Shown: positions 56,133 through 64,000 of the stretch, in pieces | Layout: every line of letters begins with the position of its first letter | How positions within the stretch are numbered: position 1 is the first letter of the stretch | Assembly (NCBI RefSeq): GCF_029948125.1 | Contig: NZ_JASAMB010000005.1 | Location: 300,031-364,030 of the forward strand | From: Catellatospora sp. KI3 | GTDB lineage: Bacteria > Actinomycetota > Actinomycetes > Mycobacteriales > Micromonosporaceae | Direction: 5' to 3' | DNA: 64,000 nucleotides | The notes under the pieces: model-generated | Database searches by the model: none | The model's input: only the letters and a program-made list of their open reading frames with translations | Told to the model about the DNA's origin: nothing | Position numbers and translations under genes: made by a program

Positions 56133-57434
56133 ATGTTCACCTCGGCAGACGAAGTTCACGATCTCGTCGGTGTCGGCTTCGGGCCGTCCAATCTCGCCCT
56201 CGCCATCGCGTTACGCGAGCGGGGCGGGCCTGGCGGCGCCGTCTTCTTCGAACGGCAGCCCGTCTTCTCCTGGCACCCCGGTCTGCTGATCGAAGGCACC
56301 ACCATGCAGGTGTCGTTTCTCAAGGACCTCGCGACGATGCGAAACCCGTCCAGCTCGTTCAGCTTCCTGAACTACCTGCAGGACCGGGGCCGCCTGGTCG
56401 ACTTCATCAACCACAAGACGATGTTCCCGTCCCGGGTGGAGTTCCACGACTACCTCGACTGGGCCGCCCGCCGCTTCGCCGACCAGGTGCACTACGGCAG
56501 CGAGGTCGTCGCGGTCAGCCCGGTACGCGACGGGGGCGTCGTCACCGCCTGCGACGTCGAGGTCCGGCACCGGGCCGTGGGCGGCGCGGACGTGCTGCGG
56601 CGCGTCCGCACCCGCAACCTCGTGGTCGCCACCGGGCTGCAGCCGCGGCTGCCGGAGACCGTGGCCGCCGGACCGCGGATCTGGCACAGCAGCGAGTACC
56701 TGCACCGGGTCGACCGGCTGCGCGACCCGCGCCGCGTGATCGTGGTCGGGGCCGGGCAGAGCGCCGCCGAGGTCACCGACCACCTGCACCGCACCTTCCC
56801 CGGTGCCGAGATCTGCGCCCTGTTCAGCAAGTACGGCTATACGCCCGCCGACGACACCCCGTTCGCCAACCGGATCTTCGACCCGGCCGCGGTGGACGAC
56901 TACTACGGTGCGCCGGAGCAGGTCAAGGAGCTGCTGCACGGCTACCACGCGGGCACGAACTACTCCGTGGTGGACACCGAGCTGATCGTGGAGCTGTACC
57001 GGCGGGCGTACCAGGAGAAGATCCACCACACCGAGCGGCTGCGGATCATGAACGTGTCCCGGCTGGTCACCGCCGTCGGCGACGGCCACGGGGTGACCGC
57101 CGTGATCGAGCACCTGCCCACCGGGGCGCGCACCGAGCTGGCCGCCGACGCGATCATCTGCGCGACCGGGTACACCAGCGGCGACCCCCGGCGGCTGCTC
57201 GGCGAGCTGGCCGAGGAGTGCCTGACCCGGCCGGACGGGCGGCTGCGGATCGAGCGTGACTACCGGATCGCGACTTCGGAGGCGTTGGCCTGCGGGATCT
57301 ACGTACAGGGCGCGACCGAGCACACCCACGGCCTGAGCAGCACCCTGCTGTCGAACGTGGCGGTGCGGGCGGGCGAGATCGCCCAGTCGATCGCGAGCCG
57401 CGACGCCAACCGCCTGGTCGCCGCCGCCGCGTGA
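56133..57434 (+). CDS. L-ornithine N5-monooxygenase
   Basis: This 433-residue FAD/NADPH enzyme of the SidA/PvdA/CchB family hydroxylates the side-chain amine of ornithine, the first step to hydroxamate building blocks. Visible features are the FAD motif VGVGFGPSNLALA (residues 11-23), the substrate-region FSWHPGLLIEGTTMQVSFLKDL, LATMRNPSSSFSFLNYL, an NADPH motif VVGAGQSAAE and the C-terminal CATGYTSGD. Ornithine rather than lysine is favoured by the NRPS codes for hydroxyornithine. GGAAGGGA precedes the ATG. It is the right edge of the siderophore locus. Confidence 0.95.
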   Translation: MFTSADEVHDLVGVGFGPSNLALAIALRERGGPGGAVFFERQPVFSWHPGLLIEGTTMQVSFLKDLATMRNPSSSFSFLNYLQDRGRLVDFINHKTMFPSRVEFHDYLDWAARRFADQVHYGSEVVAVSPVRDGGVVTACDVEVRHRAVGGADVLRRVRTRNLVVATGLQPRLPETVAAGPRIWHSSEYLHRVDRLRDPRRVIVVGAGQSAAEVTDHLHRTFPGAEICALFSKYGYTPADDTPFANRIFDPAAVDDYYGAPEQVKELLHGYHAGTNYSVVDTELIVELYRRAYQEKIHHTERLRIMNVSRLVTAVGDGHGVTAVIEHLPTGARTELAADAIICATGYTSGDPRRLLGELAEECLTRPDGRLRIERDYRIATSEALACGIYVQGATEHTHGLSSTLLSNVAVRAGEIAQSIASRDANRLVAAAA

Positions 57435-57443
57435 CCTCCGGCC

Positions 57444-57474
57444 TGCCGCCCACGCACCACCCGCCTGGGCGGCA
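57444..57474 (+). terminator. Terminator of the ornithine monooxygenase gene
   Basis: TGCCGCCCA (57444-57452) pairs with TGGGCGGCA (57466-57474), 10 bases after the stop. The rest of the 264-bp gap to the next gene holds nothing else I can identify. Confidence 0.5.
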
Positions 57475-57698
57475 CGCGGCTCCGGGCCGTCCTCCTGGGG
57501 CGATGGCGGTTCGTGAAGTGCGGCGTTTCACCGGCCACCACCTGACCCAGCCCCGTCAGCGCTCCACCGCGAGGCCGTGCGCCGCCCGCCGCCGTTTATC
57601 ATCCGTCCTGTCAGGACCGGAGGCTGTCGCGACAGCATCGTGCGGTGAGCACGGACGCGTCGGCTCGCGGCCGGTGAGCACAACCGACGGGGGAACGC

Positions 57699-59501
57699 AT
57701 GCGCGCCAACGAGATCGCGGCACTGGTGGAGCGGGACATCCTCTACCCCGGCGACAGGGTCGAGCGCATCACCGGGGACCAGGCGGAGCTGCGGCTGGAC
57801 ACCAGGCGCGGAGGCATGCGAGCGCGGTCGGCGCCGTGGCTGATCGCCCAGTCCGACTGCGTGACGGACGCGGTGCGGATCCACCTCAGCGGCGACCTGC
57901 CCGGTTCGGATCAGGCCTACGGCTACGTGTGGCTCGACGACGGCCGGGTCGTGCTGCTCAACGAGGTGGCGCAGTTCCGCGAACTCGGCCGCAGGCTGCT
58001 GCGGGGGCTGGATCCGCTGGCGTACGCGGAGATCCTGGCCGAGCTGTACTCCGGGCGCGACATCAGCGGCCCGGTGGTCGCACCGGTCTTCATGCCAGGC
58101 GCGGGGCAGGCGGGGTTCTTCATCCGCGACGCCCGGCAGTTCCACGCCGAGCACCCGTACCTGCCCGCCGGGCTGGTCTCCTCGCCCGACGTGCAGCCCT
58201 ACCACACCCGGGCGGGCCACCACCTCAGGATGAGCTTCTTCGCCTACGAGCTGCACATGTACGAGCTGACCACCACCATCAGCGTGTACGCCTGGCAGCT
58301 GGAGACGGTCGTCGGGGCGCCCCCGGCCTGGACCCGCACCACCGTCGCGTCGATGGTGCCGGTCGTGAGGCAGCCGAAGGCTGTGCCGTCCCTGTCGGTC
58401 GAGGAGGTCCGGGCCGCGTTCGCCTCCGTGCCCGAGGCGCGGGTGGCGGTCCTCGGGGACCCGGCGGCCGGGGCGGGTGTCGCGATGCACGTACCGGCGA
58501 TCGGCGACACCGCCCACGTCGCCGCCAAGGACCTGCTGCGGGTCCAGCGCATGTACGCCCCGGACGGCTCGCCCGCGCTGGAGTTCGTCGTCGGCGGCGG
58601 CCCGGAGGCGCTGCCGCTCATCATCACCGGCACCGACCTCGTCTTCCAGCCGGTCCCGCCGGACGCGGTGCTGGACAGCCGCATCCCGATGCGGCTGTCC
58701 GGGATGCCGCCGCTGGTCGCGTACAGCGAGATGATGCGCGACGTCGAGTGGTTCGGCCGCGATCCGGTGGCGCGCTTCAACGGCCAGGCCGATGGCACGC
58801 TGCTGCAGCTGCGCTGCTTCATCATGGGCGCGGCCCGGCTGGGCATGCGCCCGCTGGCGGCGGTGCACTGGTGGCAGCGGGCCTGGGAGCTGGCCGAGGA
58901 CGAGGTCGGCCTGCCGCCGTGGCGCGACGATCCGCTGTGGCTGGACCTCGTCGCCGAGGCCCGGCTCGCCTCGACGCGCGACCTGCTGACGCGGTCGTGG
59001 CTGCAGCCGCAGGTGGACGAGCGCGGTGCCGTGGCCCGGCTGTCGGTCGACGACTTCCTGCGGCTGGAGCCGGCCCTCACCGTCATCGGCCTGGACGACG
59101 AGCTGCTCGGCGCCTGGCGCGGCTGGGTCCCGGTCACCCCGGCCACCTTCGCGGCCACGCTGCTGCGCGGTGTCCCCGACGGCAGTGCCGAGGTCTCGTT
59201 CTACCCCGACGGCGGCGGCAGCGTCGACATCCGGGTGGCGATGCCGTCGGGGAAGTTCGCCTTCATGCAGTTCCGGTTCTCGTTCCCCGACGGGGACCTG
59301 GCCATCGACGAGATACGGATCCCGTCCGGCGAGGGCGGCGGCCTGTTCCGCCGCCTGATGTTCAACACCGAGGCCCTGGCGGCCCAGCTCGGCATGAAGC
59401 AGGTGTCGCTGCACGCGACGGACGTCGGCGCCCTCGCCTTCGCCACCCTCGGCGTGTACCCGCGCGACTACGAGTTGCGGCGTACCGGCGCGAACGACTA
59501 A
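57699..59501 (+). CDS. Large protein with GNAT-like C-terminal domain, function unknown
   Basis: The protein has 600 residues, soluble, with no signal peptide. The ATG follows GGGGGAA. Residues 1-490 match no family I know, though aromatic-rich segments (FFAYELHMYELTTTISVYAW) suggest a folded beta-rich domain. The last 110 residues look like an acetyltransferase fold: a strand FMQFRFSFPDGDLAIDEIRI, the P-x-G-x-G-G-G loop IPSGEGGGLFRRLMFN, and a terminal strand-helix KQVSLHATDVGALAFATLGVYP. The loop could bind a nucleotide or CoA. Its stop overlaps the stop of the convergent gene by 3 bp. Confidence 0.65.
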   Translation: MRANEIAALVERDILYPGDRVERITGDQAELRLDTRRGGMRARSAPWLIAQSDCVTDAVRIHLSGDLPGSDQAYGYVWLDDGRVVLLNEVAQFRELGRRLLRGLDPLAYAEILAELYSGRDISGPVVAPVFMPGAGQAGFFIRDARQFHAEHPYLPAGLVSSPDVQPYHTRAGHHLRMSFFAYELHMYELTTTISVYAWQLETVVGAPPAWTRTTVASMVPVVRQPKAVPSLSVEEVRAAFASVPEARVAVLGDPAAGAGVAMHVPAIGDTAHVAAKDLLRVQRMYAPDGSPALEFVVGGGPEALPLIITGTDLVFQPVPPDAVLDSRIPMRLSGMPPLVAYSEMMRDVEWFGRDPVARFNGQADGTLLQLRCFIMGAARLGMRPLAAVHWWQRAWELAEDEVGLPPWRDDPLWLDLVAEARLASTRDLLTRSWLQPQVDERGAVARLSVDDFLRLEPALTVIGLDDELLGAWRGWVPVTPATFAATLLRGVPDGSAEVSFYPDGGGSVDIRVAMPSGKFAFMQFRFSFPDGDLAIDEIRIPSGEGGGLFRRLMFNTEALAAQLGMKQVSLHATDVGALAFATLGVYPRDYELRRTGAND

Positions 59502-60232
59502 CCGCGGGAGCCTTTCAGCAGGTCGCGGCGCAGGCTCGCCATCCCGGTCGACCCGACGGCCGCCTCGATCGAGGCCAGCAGCTGCACGCAGAGCTCGCCG
59601 GCCCGGTCGAGGTCGGTCTGGGCGCCGCCGATCTCGGCCAGCAGGCGGACCGACTGCGCCTCGTCGAGGCGGCGGATGTCGCGGACCTCGGTGGTCCGGG
59701 CCTGCCGGATCGTGTCCGCGATCGCCATGACCAGGTCGGCCCGGTCGGCGGCGAGGCCGTCGACCGTGGCGCCCTCGCGGCCGGTCGCGGCGACGCGGTC
59801 GATCGCCTCGTGGTCGAGGAAGAACAGCGTGGTCGTGGAGAAGCCGCTGGTCCGGCGCTGCTGCTCCCAGCGGGTCAGCAGCCCCGACTTGGCGTCCAGG
59901 AACGGGGCCAGCTGCAGGTAGACGGCCGGGTCCACGGTCGCCAGCAGCGGCCGTGCCCCGGCGACCGCGGTACGCAGCTCGGTGAGGGTGGCGACCTGCT
60001 CCTGCAGGGCCTGGTCGAACTGCCCGGCGGTCGCGTCGTCGGCGGTGCGGTCGGCGAAGCGGCGGGCCAGGCCGAGGATCCGGTTGCCCCGCACGCTGAT
60101 CTCCTGCAGCAGCAGCACGAGTTCCAGCAGGGCACGGGCCACCCCGCCGTCGCGGCTCACCTCCCGCTTGTCCAGCAGCCGGGTGGTGGCGTTGTACAGG
60201 ATCTCCAGGATCGAAGCCGCGAGGCCGAACAC
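59498..60232 (-). CDS. Alpha-helical hypothetical protein
   Basis: This 244-residue protein is predicted almost wholly helical and has an amphipathic N-terminus (MFGLAASILEILYNATTRLL). Long heptad-like stretches in the middle (QFDQALQEQVATLTELRTAV) suggest a coiled coil. No catalytic motif or membrane helix is present. It is convergent with the GNAT-like gene and their stop codons overlap. The role is unknown. It may work with the neighbour, but only adjacency supports that. Confidence 0.6.
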   Translation of the reverse strand: MFGLAASILEILYNATTRLLDKREVSRDGGVARALLELVLLLQEISVRGNRILGLARRFADRTADDATAGQFDQALQEQVATLTELRTAVAGARPLLATVDPAVYLQLAPFLDAKSGLLTRWEQQRRTSGFSTTTLFFLDHEAIDRVAATGREGATVDGLAADRADLVMAIADTIRQARTTEVRDIRRLDEAQSVRLLAEIGGAQTDLDRAGELCVQLLASIEAAVGSTGMASLRRDLLKGSRG

Positions 60233-60442
60233 ACCAGAACCTTCCGTCGAATCGATCGGTACCGGGGTATGTTAGCCCTGCTCCGCCCCGACGCTGCGGC
60301 CGATGTGGACGCTGCCCGGCGACCGGAGGCAGTCGGATGCCGTCGACGTGAGCGTCGGCAAGCCGACTTCGCGCCCATGGACCTGATCGACGTCCAGTTC
60401 GTACGCTGTGCCCGCCCGAGATCGGTTGATGGGGGGACTGCG

Positions 60443-62998
60443 ATGCGGTGGTTCATGACGGTGCGCGCGATCGCGGCGGCCCTGGCGTTCGGCTCCGTGC
60501 TGCTGTCCGGGGCACCGGCGCAGGCGGCCGACGGAGGCCTGGCGGTGACGGTCCGGGCCGACGATCCGCTGGCCCCGGTCGTCACCCTGACCAACCAGGG
60601 CACCGAACCGTGCCAGGTCGCCGCGACCCCGCTCGGCACGGTCGCGGTCACCGCGCTGACCCAGGACGGTCAGGCCGCCGCGCCGATCGTGTTCACGCCG
60701 GGCTTCGACGAGCCCCTGGCCGCCGTCATCGCGCAGCGGCTGCAGACCCTCGAACCGGGCCGGTCGCTGGACCTGGAACTGCCGGTCGTGCCGGTCGGCC
60801 CGACCGGCCACGCCCTGGAGAACGTCGCCTACACCGGGCCCGTCGCGCCCACCGGCCTGCTCTATCCGGTGCGCGCCGCAGCGGCGCTGAAACTGGAGGT
60901 CGCCTACTCGGTCCCCGTCGCGGTCGAGTCCGGACCGCCGCTGTGCGTCAGCACCGGCACCAGCGCACCAGCGGCCGCACCGTCGGCACAGGACGGTACG
61001 GGCACGCGCGGCCGGCTGCTGTGGGCGGCCGCCGGCGCCGTCGTGCTCGTGCTGCTGGTCCTGGTGGTATGGCTGCTGCGGCGCCGCCGCCGTGGAGCGG
61101 CCGTCGCGGCGCTGCTGCTGCTCGCGGCGCTGGGCGCGCCGGGCTGGCAGCCGCGACCGGCCGAGGCGGTGGTCCAGATCGCCGACTCGGACCTGCAGGG
61201 GGCGTACGACGGCTGCCTGGCCACGTTCCAGCAGCCCGGCCATGATCCGGCCGGGATCCTGTCGACCCTGCTCGGCCCCGACGTCACGGTGATCCTGGAG
61301 GTGCCGGTCGACGGCGTCACGCACGAGGGCGGCGCCAGCACCAGCCTGATGATCATCTACTGGAACCCGGACGACCGGCACGCCTACACCGGCGGCGGCG
61401 GCAGCGCCGACCCCTGCACCTCGCTCTACCACGAGATGTACCACGCCTGGGAGGACAGCCGCGGCGCCCAGGACCACCACGAGTGCATCACCGCGGGCGA
61501 GCACCACACCGGCATCGGCATCAACGAGGTGAACGCGACCCGGGCCCAGAACCTGCTGCGCCGCGCGCTCGGCCTGCCGGAGCGGGACCACTACGGCAAG
61601 CAGCCGCTGCCGACCGGGGAGTGCCGTCCGTCGCGGCCGACCGATCCGCGCTGCACCGACCGGGGCTGCCCGCAGTCGAAGGGCGAACCGCACCTGGTCA
61701 CGCTCGCGGGCCGCCGCTACGACTTCCAGGCGGCGGGGGAGTTCACCGCGCTGCGGGACCCGGCGGGCGGGTTCGCGGTCCAGGTGCGCCAGCAGCCGTA
61801 CCGCGACTCGAAGACGCTGGCCGTGAACACGGCCGTGGCGATGGACGTGGCCGGTGACCGGGTCCAGGTCGAGCTGGCCCCGGCGGGGGTGGCGGTGCTG
61901 GTGGACGGCGTGCCGCGGCCGGACGCCGTGTCCGGTCTGGGCCACGGCGGCCAGGTGCGCATCGAGCAGGGCGACGCCGGCCCGGTCGTCTCCGCGACCT
62001 GGCCCGACGGCTCGACGGCGTACGTGTACGCCGTCGCCGGCCTCGGCCTGGACGTCTCGGTCGACCCGGTGCCCGCACACGCCGACTCGGTGGGCCTGTT
62101 CGGCAAGGAGCTGCGCGTACGCGACGGAGCCGCGCTGCCCGACGGCGAGCCGTCGTACGAGGCGCTGTACCCCGCCTTCGCCGACAGCTGGCGCGTCACC
62201 GACGCGACCTCGCTGTTCACCTACTCCGAGGGCCAGAGCACGGCCGACTACACCGACCGCGCGTTCCCGCAGCGGGAGACCGGCCCCGAACCGGACCCCA
62301 CCGCCGCGAAGGCGATCTGCGCCCGCGCCGGTGTCACCGCCCCGAACGCCCTGGCCGACTGCGTGTACGACGTCAGCCGCACCGGCCACCCCGCCTTCGC
62401 CGCGTCCGCCCTGGCCGGGCAGGTGTTCGCGGCGGGCCCGAAGCCGGGCGACGCGGTCCTGCTGCCCGCCACCGCCGACGTCTACCTCGGCGGGCCGGCG
62501 GAGGTGGCGTCGCTGCCGGGCGGCGCGGGGACCCGCCCGCTGAAGCTGACCGTGGACGGCGGCGCGGTGGTCACGTTCCCGCTGGTCGAAGGTCAGGTCG
62601 GCCCGGCCGGTGGGGAGCCTGTCGACGGTGCCGACGGCGGCAGCACCCAGTTCCCGGACACCGAGATCACCGGCGTGAACGGCATCTCGGGGATCGTGCA
62701 CCACAACCGGTCGCTGTTCCTGGTCGGGGTGTTCCTGCCGGCGGCCGCCGCGGGCCGGGCCCCGGCCGCGGTGGACGCCACCGGGCAGGGGGAGCTGGCC
62801 GAGCTGCGGCCGGGGCTGGGCGAGCTGTTCGCGATCGGCGACGGGCGCACCGGGGCGGGGGCGCTGCAGCGGTTCGTCGCCCCTGCCGGGGCGGGTTCGC
62901 TGGTCATCGGGTTCGCCGACGCCTCGTCGTTCCACGGCGAACCCGGCTTCTACGCGGACAACACCGGCTCGCTGACGGTGCGGGTCGACCTCGGCTGA
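60443..62998 (+). CDS. Membrane/secreted protein with M91-like zinc-peptidase motif and VWFD domain
   Basis: ATG at 60443 (GGGGGGA upstream) gives 851 residues. A signal peptide ends near residue 30 (APAQAAD). An Ig-like region extends to 170. A transmembrane helix lies at 189-213 with a basic R-R-R-R-R stop, then a second hydrophobic stretch at 219-241 ending PAEA. Residues 245-395 contain HEMYHAWED (HExxH with His330/His334) and, downstream, GINEVNATRAQNLLRRALGLPERDHYG. These together resemble M91 (NleD-type) zinc peptidases. Residues about 410-570 are a von Willebrand D domain (GEPHLVTLAGRRYDFQAAGEF). The C-terminal 280 residues are beta-rich and unassigned. It may be a surface protease. 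The catalytic role is inferred from motif only. Confidence 0.75.
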   Translation: MRWFMTVRAIAAALAFGSVLLSGAPAQAADGGLAVTVRADDPLAPVVTLTNQGTEPCQVAATPLGTVAVTALTQDGQAAAPIVFTPGFDEPLAAVIAQRLQTLEPGRSLDLELPVVPVGPTGHALENVAYTGPVAPTGLLYPVRAAAALKLEVAYSVPVAVESGPPLCVSTGTSAPAAAPSAQDGTGTRGRLLWAAAGAVVLVLLVLVVWLLRRRRRGAAVAALLLLAALGAPGWQPRPAEAVVQIADSDLQGAYDGCLATFQQPGHDPAGILSTLLGPDVTVILEVPVDGVTHEGGASTSLMIIYWNPDDRHAYTGGGGSADPCTSLYHEMYHAWEDSRGAQDHHECITAGEHHTGIGINEVNATRAQNLLRRALGLPERDHYGKQPLPTGECRPSRPTDPRCTDRGCPQSKGEPHLVTLAGRRYDFQAAGEFTALRDPAGGFAVQVRQQPYRDSKTLAVNTAVAMDVAGDRVQVELAPAGVAVLVDGVPRPDAVSGLGHGGQVRIEQGDAGPVVSATWPDGSTAYVYAVAGLGLDVSVDPVPAHADSVGLFGKELRVRDGAALPDGEPSYEALYPAFADSWRVTDATSLFTYSEGQSTADYTDRAFPQRETGPEPDPTAAKAICARAGVTAPNALADCVYDVSRTGHPAFAASALAGQVFAAGPKPGDAVLLPATADVYLGGPAEVASLPGGAGTRPLKLTVDGGAVVTFPLVEGQVGPAGGEPVDGADGGSTQFPDTEITGVNGISGIVHHNRSLFLVGVFLPAAAAGRAPAAVDATGQGELAELRPGLGELFAIGDGRTGAGALQRFVAPAGAGSLVIGFADASSFHGEPGFYADNTGSLTVRVDLG

Positions 62999-63060
62999 GG
63001 GCCGTCAGCCGCCGGTGACCGGCGGGGACGCCCCTGCCGCCGGATCGGCCGGCACGGCGA

Positions 63061-63627
63061 TCAGTCGCAGACGACTCTGGTGCCCTCGACGGTGCAGCCC
63101 GTGCTGTCGTCGAACGGGAAACCCGGGTTCGAACGGTCCCGCTGGTTGTCGAAGCTGTCGAAGCCCTGCTTGACCGAGCACGCGAACGTGGCCATCAGCA
63201 CCAGCATGGCCACGCCGACGATGCCCACGACGATGCCGCCGACGCCGCCGGAGCCCCGGCCCTGGCCGGAGACGATCTCGATCTGGTCGGGCTTGTCGGG
63301 GTGGTAGCGGATCGGCACGGTGGTGCCGACGACGAACGAGCGGCTGCTGTCGGCCGGACCGATCGCGGTGACCTCGCCGTTCGGGCCGTGGTAGCGGATC
63401 ACCGGGCGGAACGTGAGCCTGCTGTGGTGGTGGCCGTTGTGGTGGCTCGAATGGGACTCCATCTGGTTGTCCACCACCGTGCCGGTGGTCTCCCGGCCGA
63501 CCGCGCGCAGCTCCTGGGAGCGCGCCACCTTCTGCGCACCCCGGATCGCGCCCCACACGACCGTGCCGCCGATGATCAGCAGGATGATGAAGAAGAGGGC
63601 GAAGAAGGCCCCCGTTGGCATTTCCAT
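63061..63627 (-). CDS. DUF3592-like membrane protein
   Basis: Starting at the ATG at 63627, the 188-residue protein has an N-terminal transmembrane helix (TGAFFALFFIILLIIGGTVVWGA), a beta-rich domain and a second helix near residues 125-150 (GGIVVGIVGVAMLVLMATFAC). The domain contains GRETTGTVVDNQ, RLTFRPVIRYHGPNGE and VPIRYHPDKPDQIEI, all typical of DUF3592. A His-rich HSSHHNGHHHS insert in it could bind metal. The short tail has two cysteines. The longer frame upstream to 63999 is not supported. The function is unknown. Confidence 0.75.
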   Translation of the reverse strand: MEMPTGAFFALFFIILLIIGGTVVWGAIRGAQKVARSQELRAVGRETTGTVVDNQMESHSSHHNGHHHSRLTFRPVIRYHGPNGEVTAIGPADSSRSFVVGTTVPIRYHPDKPDQIEIVSGQGRGSGGVGGIVVGIVGVAMLVLMATFACSVKQGFDSFDNQRDRSNPGFPFDDSTGCTVEGTRVVCD

Positions 63628-63670
63628 GACCGGGCACGGTAATGGATGTCCGCAACGGCCGCTGCCCCGG

Positions 63671-63940
63671 TCACGGGCCGCCCCCGCGAGCCGCCCGGAT
63701 CCGGCAGACCGCGCAGGTCCCGGTGCCCGCGCAGGCGCAGCCGGCGTCGGCGAGCACCGCGTCGACCGCGTCCAGGGCGGTGCGCGCGGTGCCCAGGGCA
63801 TGGCTGACCTGCCGTACGCGGGCCAGGGCGGCGCCGACCTGGCGGCGCGAGGCGTCGAGGCGCTCGTACTCGTCGGGGCTGAGCAGGATGAACTCTTCGC
63901 CGTCGAAGGTGGCGCGGCGCGGGGGCGGTGCTTTGGGCAT
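63671..63940 (-). CDS. Small Cys-rich protein of unknown function
   Basis: The ATG at 63940 gives 89 residues: a short basic start, FDGEEFILLSPDEYERLDASRR, a long helix, and a C-terminal CACAGTGTCAVC cluster of four cysteines that could bind a metal. The LLSPDEYERL segment recalls the core of Phd/YefM antitoxins, but no toxin gene is next to it in the window. A GTG-like or ATG start up to 63994 is possible. The start choice is uncertain. Confidence 0.55.
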   Translation of the reverse strand: MPKAPPPRRATFDGEEFILLSPDEYERLDASRRQVGAALARVRQVSHALGTARTALDAVDAVLADAGCACAGTGTCAVCRIRAARGGGP

Positions 63941-63962
63941 ACCCACTCGTGGTTTCCATCCG

Positions 63963-63995
63963 GGTGGTCGGCGGCGGGTGACGCCGCCGACCACC
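63963..63995. terminator. Perfect hairpin at the window edge
   Basis: GGTGGTCGGCGGCG (63963-63976) pairs over 14 bp with 63982-63995, 5-nt loop. It probably ends a minus-strand gene lying beyond the window. Confidence 0.6.
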
Positions 63996-64000
63996 TCACC

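Noticed and set aside
57431..60442. Stop-free extension upstream of the VWFD protein in the same frame
   Set aside because: It overlaps the 57699-59501 gene in another frame and the minus-strand gene at 59498. A signal peptide and ribosome-binding site place the true start at 60443.

Overview
The window is very GC-rich DNA with almost uniform G/C third codon positions, leaderless TAnnnT promoters and actinobacterial gene families (MbtH, SigE-type sigma factor, IdeR/DtxR iron boxes, DksA-type zinc fingers). It is chromosomal DNA of an actinomycete. The recurrent GAAGGGGCCCTTC-type hairpins suggest Micromonosporaceae, but that placement is inference. I see no tRNA, rRNA, CRISPR array or insertion sequence.

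Left part (1-23400): mostly housekeeping and orphan genes. These are a TPR-like protein cut by the window edge, a large membrane protein, a uracil/xanthine permease, a GNAT acetyltransferase, a sigma factor fused to a membrane anchor and an extracytoplasmic domain, several small proteins, an AhpD-like protein, a DksA-like zinc finger, a divergent hydrolase/TetR pair, a 1327-residue secreted protein (PQQ propeller, Hydin-like domains, discoidin domains), a DEAD-box helicase, and a four-gene operon of two ABC-2 type transporters.

Centre (23471-57434): an iron-regulated siderophore locus, the main feature. It holds a FhuF-like ferric-siderophore reductase, two FecCD permeases, MbtH, a heterodimeric ABC exporter, a single 7485-residue six-module NRPS, a siderophore-binding lipoprotein, an aspartate decarboxylase (PanD), a hydroxyornithine formyltransferase and an ornithine N5-monooxygenase. 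Five IdeR-type boxes lie in front of the transcription units. Specificity codes read from the A domains give formyl-hydroxyornithine, probably beta-alanine, hydroxyornithine, threonine, hydroxyornithine, glycine. E domains sit in modules 1, 3 and 4. This is the order and stereochemistry of exochelin MS as I recall it, extended by glycine. PanD would supply the beta-alanine. The monooxygenase and formyltransferase supply the hydroxamate building blocks. The two condensation domains that should form hydroxamates (C3, C5) both lack the catalytic second histidine of HHxxxDG. A tiny secreted two-cysteine peptide gene and a small membrane protein gene lie between the NRPS and the binding protein.

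Right part (57435-64000): proteins of uncertain role. These are a 600-residue protein with a GNAT-like C-terminus, a helical protein, a secreted/membrane protein with an M91-like zinc-peptidase motif and a VWFD domain, a DUF3592-like membrane protein, and a small Cys-rich protein.
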